Source of the DNA: Flaveria trinervia
Lineage: Eukaryota; Streptophyta; Magnoliopsida; Asterales; Asteraceae
Direction of reading: 5' to 3'
DNA length: 64,000 bases
Assembly (NCBI GenBank): GCA_025506515.1
Contig: CM046447.1
Coordinates: 84,009,248 to 84,073,247, forward strand
Positions 56,146 to 64,000 of this stretch are shown here, piece by piece (position 1 is the first letter of the stretch; every line of letters begins with the position of its first letter). Made by a program: the position numbers and the translations under genes. The notes beneath the pieces were generated by a model that was not told where the DNA came from, searched no databases, and was given only the letters and a program-made list of their open reading frames with translations.

Positions 56146-57660
56146 TTAAACAGTCACCCAAAGTCTATCCATGAAATACTGAATTCCATCCTCTTTCACC
56201 ACCAGCTGTTTATCCATTCCCCTTAACGACTCAGAACCAACATTTTCTACTTTTAAAGCTTCTACCTGTGCCTCCCTAACCTGTTTGGGCAGTTGGGTAC
56301 TAATAGTAAGCTGTAAAGCTCGCACCCATCTGGGTTTAGCTCTTTCCTTCCGGCTTAAGGCATTGGCAACTATGTTCGCCTTTCCGGATGGTACTTGATA
56401 GCGCAATCATAGTCATTTAGTAGTTCCACCCAACGTTGTTGCCTCATATTCAACTCTTTTTGCTCGAAGATATGTTGAAGACTCTTGTGATCGGTGTAGA
56501 TAGTGCACTTGGTACCGTACAAGTAATGTCTCCAGATCTTTAAGGCAAAAACCATTGCCCCAATTCTAAGTCATGGGTGGTATAGTTCTTCTCATGAACC
56601 TTTAGTTGTCTCGAGGCGTAAGCTATCACCTTTTTTCGTTGCATCAAGACACAACCCAATCCTTGAATGGATGCATCGCATACACCACGAAGTCATCTGT
56701 TCCCTCTGGTAGTGCTAATATCGAGGCAGTACAGAGTTTTTGTTTTAACAATTGAAAAGCTGATTCTTGGCTCTCGCTCCATTTTTATGTCGTTCCTTTG
56801 TGAGTCAAGGCCGTGAGAGGTTGTGCGATATTAGAAAATCCTTCTATGAATCGTCGGTAATATCCTGCTAATCCCAAAAATTGTCTTATCTCACTCGGCG
56901 TTTTGGGTGTAGTCCAGTTCTTTATCGCCTTAATTTTGGCAGGATCAACATGTATCCCTTTCTCATTAACAATATGACCTAGGAATTGCACTTCTCTTAT
57001 CCAAAAGTCACACATTGAGAATTTGGCATACAGCTGCTCATTTTTCAATAGTTCTAAGATCATCCGTAAGTGCTCTTCATGATCCTCCTTGGTCCTAGAA
57101 TATATGAGTATATCATCGATAAACACAATGACGAACTTATCAAGATAGGGTTGCACACGCGGTTCATGAGGTCCATGAACACAGCAGGTGCATTAGTCAA
57201 CCCAAAAGGCATGACTAAGAACTCAAAATGACCATAACGAGTACGAAACGTAGTCTTGGGAATGTCTTCTTCTCGAACTCTAAGTTGATGATAACCAGAA
57301 CTCAAGTCAATTTTCGAATAATAGCTCAATCCTTGAAGCTGATCAAACAAGTCGTCGATACGAGGTAAAGGATAACGATTCTTGACTGTTACTTTGTTTA
57401 ACTCTCTATAATCGATGCACATCCGGAATGTGCCATCCTTGTTTTAACAAAAAGAACAGGAGCTCCCCAAGGTGATGTGCTAGGTCGAATAAAGCCCTTA
57501 TATAAAAGCTCCTAAAGTTGTGATGACAACTCTTGTAGTTCGTTTGGTGCTAATCGATAAGATGCCCTAGCAATCGGAGCTGCGCCGGGAGTCAACTCAA
57601 TCTGGAATTCCACTTGGCGTTGAGGTGGTAATCCAGGAAGATCCTCTGGAAACACCTCTG
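56146..57660 (-). pseudogene. Gyp-B1 reverse transcriptase and RNase H
   Basis: RT: MCIDYRELNKVTVKNRYPLP (57422), LSSGYHQLRVREEDIPKTTF, FLVMPFGLTNAPAVFMDLMN, a one-base frameshift near 57145, FVIVFIDDILIYSRTKEDHE (catalytic FIDD, about 57120), EIRQFLGLAGYYRRFIEGFS (to 56785). RNase H: DASIQGLGCVLMQRKKVIAY-like stretch near 56690-56600 with breaks, VFALKIWRHYLYGTKCTIYT, HKSLQHIFEQKELNMRQQRW and NIVANALSRKERAKPRWV (56555-56300). Between protease and integrase as expected for gypsy. Confidence 0.92.
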
Positions 57661-59510
57661 GAAAGTCACGCACTATGGGAATGTCCTCCATTCTCCTTTC
57701 TTCGTTGCTTATCAGTTACGAGTGCTAGAATAGCCACACGACCCTTTCGTAATAACTTTTGGGCTTTCATGTATTAGATGATGCCTATCACAGCACCACT
57801 CCTATCACCTCTGATGGTAAGGATTTTGTCACCAACAGGAATTCGTATGATCTTCTCATGACATATGACTTCCGCTTGCTTGCTAGAGAGCCAATCCATG
57901 CCTATCACAACATCAAAACTCCCCAGCGTAACGGCATAAGATCTATAGCGAAAGTATGACCAGCAAGTTCTATCTTACAGCCTTAAGGATATGCGTTACA
58001 TGGATCTATTTACCGTCGGCTAATTCTATGGTGTATTTAGATTCAAGGCAGAGGGTATATCACTTAAAAGACTACAGAACTTTAAGGACACGAAACTCCT
58101 ATCTCTCCAGTATCGAATAGTACCGTAGCAAAACAACCATTAACAGAGAACCTACCAGTAACACTTGTGGGATCATTTAGAGCCTCACCTGAGCCAATGA
58201 TGAAGGCTCTCCCCTTGGCTCCATCTTTATTGCCGCCATTACCAGTACCATTACCACCGTTGTTGTTGTTGTTGTTGTTGTTATTTCCATTACCATTTCT
58301 CCTTAGTTGTTGGCAGTTTCACTAGTAATGTCCTTCTTTCCCACATTCAAAACAACCTTTGGGGGTTTCCTGAGGTTGTTGTGGCCTCCTTACCAGTTCA
58401 CCACGACAATCCTTAGCAGTGTGTCTAATTTTTCCACAGCGTTGAGTCTTGAAGTTATCACACCTTCCCACATGATGGTAATTACACCGAGTTCACTTCG
58501 GATGTCTACCACCATAACCATTGGGTCCTTGATTATTTACAGCCGTTTGGTTGAAGTTACGGTAATTGTCGAACCTCTGTTGCTGCAGAACTGGCTGTTG
58601 TTGCTGTTGAGGTTGAGGTTGACCGCTAGAAGACGATGATGATGCTTTGGTGTGGTTGGCATTATCCCACTTTTTTTTGTTGTGGGGCATGCTTGACATA
58701 GCGCCCGCTTGGGTAGATGTCCTTGCTCCTGCTTGGTCAGTTAGCTTATGAGTTAGCTGGATGGCTTGCTGAATTGTGGTTGGTTGGAGGCAGTTACCAT
58801 ACTTTGGATTTTGGGTACTAATCCCCGTATGTAATGCTCCACCCTCTTATGGACCTCATTTACCATTCCCGAGCATAAAGTTGCTAGTTCATGGGTTCTA
58901 GTGGTGTAGGCCTTGATTTCCGAGCCCTGCATCTTCAATTGCCAGAACTCCATATCTAACTTCTGCACTTCATTCCGAGGACAGTACTCCTCAGTATCAT
59001 TGCTTTGAACTCACCCATGGAAGTCCATTCGCCATCGTTTGTCCTAGCATCTGAACTTGCGCGTCCCACCAAGACAGAGCAGGACCATCTAAAGTCCCGG
59101 TGGCATAATTCACTTAATCAGTAGGTGGACAGTTGCATTTAGAGAAGACAGACTCAGTCTTCTCGAACCATCGTACAAGCCCTACAGCACCCTCAGTACC
59201 GGTGTAGGTGTGTGGTTTACAGTCCATAAAGGACTTGTAGGTACCACGGTGGTCATGTTTTAACACAACACACATCAATGAGACATCCCATACAGTTATG
59301 TAGGTATCAGATTTATCTTTCTATCATTGTTTACCTGCTGGCTGACCGCCTGGGCAGCAGCCACTGCCGCCTAAACATGCTCATTAATTAGAGCATCTAA
59401 TTCTGTGGGGGTCATGTTAATAGCACCACCGCCCTGTTCTCTAGTGCCACGTCCACGTCCGCGTCAACGACCACAGCCACGTCCACGTCCATAACCACAA
59501 CATTCATAAC
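57661..59510 (-). pseudogene. Gyp-B1 gag and protease
   Basis: Gag begins near 59510 with an Arg/Gly run (RGRGRGTREQGGGAIN), MTPTELDALINEHV, a stop, then AAVAAAQAVSQQ. The capsid has CKPHTYTGTEGAVGLVRWFE (about 59220-59160), KLDMEFWQLKMQGSEIKAYT and VEHYIRGLVPKIQSMV (58968-58790). A Gln-rich linker and decayed zinc knuckles (58500-58330) follow, with an Asn-coding GTT repeat at 58258-58283. Protease: VNGCFATVLFDTG (about 58120) and the counterpart of GSFDVVVGMDWLSS near 57910, frameshifted. Multiple breaks. Reads directly into RT. Confidence 0.85.
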
Positions 59511-59662
59511 AAAAATAATAACCAAAGTAAATAAATTGTAAATGGGTCACGATGTATTTATCAATGTCAAAATTTAAGTTTGTCATTCGTGTGGGGAAAC
59601 AACCCTTCCCACATAGGTTTCAAAAAGAAAAACACTACGTAGTCTAAGTCATATACAAAAAA

Positions 59663-60358
59663 TCAATCGACAACATCTGACCCATCACTGTCATCCTCCA
59701 TCTCCACCGGTTCCTCCTCCTCGGGTCCCTCCTCGGGATCCTCATCCTTAGGGTCTACTGTAGGAGCAGGAACTATAGCAATCTGAAGTGCCCCTAGTTG
59801 AGCTTCTAAAATAGCAATCCTATTATCGGCTACGGCATCCCGCTGTTCACGAGCAGTCACGCGCCTTCGGAGTGCTATGAGACCATCTTGCATATGATGA
59901 CACCCATTTAAGGTCTTCCCGTGTTGCTCCTTGAGTTCATCCAGTTGATGTCTCAGTTTGTACACCACATGCTGCAGTGTACAGATATCACCCGTGAGCT
60001 GCCTGACTCGATGCTGCTCAGTGTCTAGTGCAGCCACCAGTGCAGCAATCAGTTGCTCGTTGGACTGCACCGTCCGGGGGAGTGAAGGCATTTGTTGGTC
60101 GGCATTGTTCCTAGTCCTGGGTCTCGGAACAGGTACGCGCTCCCTGTACATAATATGGTCAATGAATCTAGGATATAAACTCCAGTCCGGGGGGTCACGC
60201 TTCATCAATGCAAAAGGTTGATCCTAGTCAATCTCCTCTCAAGGATAAGCTAGTCGGGGCCAATCGAATCCATCATCAGGTACATGTGTGGGAGGTGGGG
60301 ATTCAGATCGTGAAGGTGATTCAGGTCGCTTACCCGGAGCTCTCGATGATGATGCCAT
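59663..60358 (-). pseudogene. Gyp-B1 extra ORF upstream of gag
   Basis: A protein-coding stretch between the PBS and gag. It starts at 60358 with MASSSRAPGKRPESPSRSES, has a frame break near 60245, continues MMKRDPPDWSLYPRFIDHIM (60208) and ends at 59663 after a strongly acidic tail (DEDPEEGPEEEEPVEMEDD). The middle (about 60080-59780) is Gln/Leu/Arg-rich with heptad-like spacing (LVAALDTEQHRVRQLTGDI, LRHQLDELKEQHGK), so probably a coiled coil. About 150 bases with stops separate it from the Arg/Gly-rich gag start. I do not recognise it; it may be a separate upstream ORF or an N-terminal Gag extension. No copy is visible in Gyp-B2, because the deletion at 52512 removed that part. Confidence 0.65.
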
Positions 60359-60482
60359 GCTGCAGAGAGTGTGACGTGTATGCCAATGAGTATACAGCAG
60401 ATGAGAATAAGGCACAGGTAACTAATTAACTGTGTGAGGTTATAGTCTAGTGTGTATGCAACCTAGTTCCCTATAACCAACG

Positions 60483-60494
60483 GCTCTGATACCA
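60483..60494 (-). other. Primer-binding site of Gyp-B1
   Basis: Minus-strand TGGTATCAGAGC, 3 bases inside the LTR end at 60498. Confidence 0.94.
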
Positions 60495-60497
60495 ATC

Positions 60498-63238
60498 TGT
60501 CACACCCTCAAAATCCACGTGCGGAGTTTTACCGCGAGGCGTGTGAACAAACAAGGATCATAGTCAACAGTGACTCAGAACGACTCTATATGCCATAATT
60601 AAAATAAAATCAACCAAAGTATAAACTTTAAACTGTGTGGAAGCATTTTGTAAAACAACCCAAACAAATAAAATTGTATAATATGGCAAAACATGCGCCA
60701 ACCCAAAAAAAGTAAACATTAACCATTAAAACAATAAAGATGTCTTGAAGACCGAGTCTTAGAAAGCAGTGAAACCATGTAGTGCTCCTAATGGCAAGCA
60801 AGCTAATGACTTGAGAATAGCATACTAAAATGTCAACATAATGGTTGGTGAGTTCAAGAGTGATATTCAAACATAAGCAGTTTAATAGTAGAGATATAAA
60901 AGTAATGCATTGTAATAGATAGCTAGTCCATTAACAATAAATATTAACTCATAGTGATTTCGCAATTGAAGCTGATTGTGTTACGTTGTTGCCTCCTGTC
61001 ATGACTTAACAAGTCGTGACGATGTTCAATAGGACAAATTGCACCCGATTGACCTCGAGTCACACAGGTGGGGCTCGTCAGACCCAGTAGTACTACCCAA
61101 ATTTCTCCGCTATTCAATATTAACAATTCGAAAGTGTGAGGACTTTTCCATGATATCAACACTATATTAATATTATACACAACTTGAATATATAAAGCGT
61201 TTATGATTTACCAGTATGCTATCTCCCCCAAAGAGATTAAATAAAGAGTGGGGCATGAACCCACCTGATATGCGTGATAGACACTTAGAGTTTCACTTGA
61301 CAGACAGAATGGACAGACAACCTTCAGAGGTTACCTAGATCATATAAGTATGTGAGTACGTGAAAACAGAGAACATGTGAAACCCTAAGTACACTACAAC
61401 CAAGGACTCAAGGTTTCAGAAAAACTACACGTTTGACCCAGTTGACCGTTTGACCCGTTGGTGACTTTATGTGTGGTAAACCATTCAAGCAATCATACAC
61501 ATATATCATACATGGTTAACATTCAAATAGATCATATGCATGTTATATTATCCATGTGTATCACTTAGATCATCATACAACCAAGTATCATACAAGTCAT
61601 GTGAATCTAGAACATTAACATGTCCACAAGTTATAACACAACTAACATGCCACACAAAGATCAAATCACGCACCACATGCCATGTGAAGCCACTCACGAC
61701 TTCACATCCTAAACCTGCCAATCCTACTAAGTAGGGACCTCAGATTCGCATGCATGTATGATGATCACATTCACATTCATTAACCATGTTCATTGCATTC
61801 AACATACACCACAACAATCAGTTCCAGTCCCCAAACATGGTGTCTTAGCTACTAACCAACATCAACATCATATATGCTCATCAAAGTCCAACATCACCCA
61901 TGATTATCCAAGCATCCCATCAATAAAGTTAACATGTTCTATCACAATAGAATTCATCCATGAACTTACTAACATGCTCCTAACATCCCAAACATGTTCA
62001 AGCTATCATCCTTCAAATGTTGTGCAGATAAAGTTTCCATTTTGGGAAAGTAAATTCCAACATCTATCAAACACTCAATGTATTCATGAATCATTAAAAT
62101 TATACCATCTCAAGCTCATAACAACATCTAGACATGATCACAATGCCTAATCATCATAATCTAACAATCATCATGAACAAAAGTTTCCACTTTTGGCAAG
62201 ATATGAACAACAACATTCATTCTAAGATTTCTAGCATTGATATCAACAATCTAGTGTCTAATTATCATCATGAATACATCAAAAAAATCAATCCATCACT
62301 AGATCATCATGTCATGAAAATAAAGTTACTATTATTAGTAACCTATGAACACCAACTTCAAGTCATCAATTTCTTGCAAGATCAACGTATCCTAACATTC
62401 ATACAACCTACTAATCATCATACATTCATCAAACAATCATCAACTCACATGATCACACTAATTTCAATTAGGGTTTGCCTAAGATCAAAGTTCATGATCA
62501 ATCCATTAAAAACATACAATTCATGCATAATCAACGTTAAACAACATATATTCAATCTAACTAACATATTAACATCATAAAACAACATCAATTTCGTCCC
62601 CATGAGCACCCATAAACGAATTAGGGTTCGGCCCTAACAAGAACTCCATAAAAACTTGTAAAATCTAACCTTTAAACGTGTGTTAACATGCAATTGATAA
62701 TTCCGACGTGTTGTAATCCTTGTAATCGAACAAAATCGAGGCTTGGAGGCTTTTTCTTGGTCGGATTTGAAGTGGGGAGGGGTTTGAGATGAAGGTTGCG
62801 GCCAAATGGGGGTGGAGGGCTAGGGTTTGGGTGTTTTGTTTAATTTAGTTTGCATAATTACCATTTAAACCCTTGTGTTTTGCTATTTTATAAAAACTAG
62901 ACTTTAAACTCTTTGTAAAATGTTTTTAACTTAATAATATAAAGATATAAACTAATGATAGTCATTATATATCTTATCTTTATAAAAACACAAGACATAC
63001 GAATAAATAGGCACGTTTCCGCGTTACGCGATTAATTTCCTAATTAACATTTAAAACATGCAAACACATAAACATAATACCATAATCACATAATCAACTA
63101 GATTATCAATAATGTAACATTATTAATTATTATTAGGTCACCATCGTTAAACGACAACTAGTGTGTGTTTACGACACGAGTATGCAAGACTTAACGGAAC
63201 TAACGGAGTTTTATAACGAAAATTTACCGGATGTCACA
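60498..63238 (-). mobile_element. 5' LTR of Gyp-B1
   Basis: 2741 bp, TGTGACATCCGG (63238) to GAGGGTGTGACA (60498). A possible TATA box TTTATAAAATA (minus strand, about 62886-62896). It carries stem-loop repeats at 62033-62050 (GTTTCCATTTTGGGAAAG), about 62184 and 62325-62342 (GTTACTATTATTAGTAAC). Right flank TTTGG in Gyp-A LTR sequence. Confidence 0.94.
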
Positions 63239-63320
63239 TTTGGTACTTTGCGTAATTTTAACCACTCTTCTTGGGTTTTGTTGCATCATTCTACATCTTT
63301 TAAAACTTTTGGGTATTACA
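63239..63320 (-). mobile_element. Gyp-A LTR fragment (start of LTR)
   Basis: Resembles 36905-37011 (ACTTGGGTTTT, CATCTTTTAAAA, TTTTGGGTGTTACA) and ends TTTTGGGTATTACA at 63320. It is the outer end of an LTR into which Gyp-B1 inserted; the rest of that LTR is not in the window. Confidence 0.75.
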
Positions 63321-63489
63321 AACTCAGGCAAGTAGCAAAGACATAGTGTACTATAATTTCCCAACAATATTTTCTTGAACAAGTAATCAATTTAACTAAT
63401 ATTTTTGTATTGTTTTATGAATGCTTTTGGATTTTGCATATGAATATATACAGGACGGACTCATGTTTTTTAGATGACACATGATTAAT
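63321..63489. other. AT-rich flank of Cop-6
   Basis: Nothing recognised. Confidence 0.4.
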
Positions 63490-63850
63490 CTAAGTTTATC
63501 ATCCCCAAAGATTCAATTAAAATTAAATCTAACTGAGTCAAAGGCTTTAGTGAATAAATCAGCAAGCTGATTTGTTGTATCCATTTTGATTAACTTGATT
63601 AAACCTTTTTCTGGGCGATGTCTTAGAAAATGGTATTTGATTTATGTGTGTTTTGTTTTACTATGTTGCACTGGATTTGTAGTGAGGAACATAGCAATTG
63701 ATGTGTTAATATGAATTGGTGTTTGAAGGAAATGGTAACCATAATCAAGTAATTGGTTTTGCAACGAAAGAACTTAAGAGCAATCAACTGAAGTAGCTAT
63801 GTACTAAGCCTCAACTGTGGATATAGATACATTTGTTTGCTTTTTTCATG
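63490..63850 (-). pseudogene. Cop-6: decayed copia RNase H C-terminal part
   Basis: Minus-strand translation gives VSISTVEA, a stop, YIATSVDCS, NQLLDYGYHF, PIHINTSIAMFLTTNPVQHS, KTKHT and LADLFTKAFDS (about 63835-63540). This matches the order of the RNase H end in Cop-1 (7834-8226). No other part of the element is in the window. Function lost. Confidence 0.75.
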
Positions 63851-63902
63851 TGATAATAAATAAGTGGCTCAGACTAGTTTCTAACTCTCAAAATAACCCT
63901 AC

Positions 63903-64000
63903 CATATATACATATATATACGTATATATATATATACGTATATATATATATATATAGATATATATATATACGTATATATATATATATACGTATATATACG
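63903..64000. repeat. TATATACG-rich AT microsatellite
   Basis: Alternating TA run with ATACGTAT inserted at intervals, reaching the window edge. It is self-complementary throughout. Confidence 0.95.

Larger units (their letters stand above)
52513..63238 (-). mobile_element. Gyp-B1: chromodomain gypsy element with both LTRs, 3' LTR truncated
   Basis: Minus-strand order: 5' LTR (63238-60498), PBS, upstream ORF, gag, protease, RT, RNase H, integrase with chromodomain, PPT, 3' LTR (54676-52513). The 3' LTR has lost its last 560 bases or so and is fused to gag of Gyp-B2. The LTRs look about 94-95 percent alike by eye. It is inserted in a Gyp-A LTR (remnant 63239-63320). Confidence 0.92.

Overview
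This window looks like a repeat-rich intergenic stretch of a eudicot plant nuclear genome. I found no host gene, rRNA, tRNA or CRISPR array. Almost every recognisable base belongs to LTR retrotransposons of the Ty1/copia and Ty3/gypsy superfamilies, all interrupted by stops, frameshifts or deletions. tRNA-Met-type primer-binding sites (TGGTATCAGAGC), chromodomain-bearing gypsy integrases and long gypsy LTRs support a plant source. A composite-family plant is my guess from the style of the copia proteins, and that is inference only.

Names used here: Gyp-A (LTR 1.9-2.5 kb, TGTAACACC...TTACA), Gyp-B (LTR about 2.7 kb, TGTGACATCC...GTGTGACA) and Cop-1 to Cop-6 (copia; the main family has a 735-738 bp LTR). 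Layout: 1-4316 is Gyp-A1 (minus; gag, PBS, 5' LTR), inserted in the accessory ORF of Cop-1 (4317-15162, minus). 15163-16611 is an old copia remnant (Cop-5), entered by Cop-3 (3' LTR 16612-17544). Cop-3 is split by the nearly complete Cop-2 (17840-30670, minus, 4/5-bp target duplication), which itself carries a solo Gyp-B LTR (22463-25051). Cop-3 resumes at 30671 and is cut at 35061 by Gyp-A2 (35061-40317, minus), which is cut by Cop-4 (40318-44086, minus). 44037-44460 is a patchwork of short pieces from three families. Gyp-A3 (44461-50478, plus) follows and ends abruptly in integrase, head to head with Gyp-B2 (50479-52512, minus). Gyp-B2 is fused to the LTR of Gyp-B1 (52513-63238, minus). The right end holds a scrap of Gyp-A LTR, a decayed copia RNase H (Cop-6) and an AT-rich microsatellite.

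Two features stand out. (1) The copia elements carry a long accessory ORF (aORF) between RNase H and the 3' LTR. It has a conserved N-terminal domain, an acidic and Thr/Pro-rich middle, a coiled coil and a conserved C-terminal domain that ends about 25 bp before the LTR. Four versions are present, and I cannot assign a function. (2) Short CG-rich near-palindromes of the type CAGTCG-TG-CGACTG are clustered in copia U3 regions just upstream of the TATA box, in copia leaders, beside the aORF and in a gypsy LTR, so the signal is shared by unrelated element families.

All element proteins here are decayed copies. Family-level roles are from established knowledge; domain boundaries are approximate because they were read by eye.
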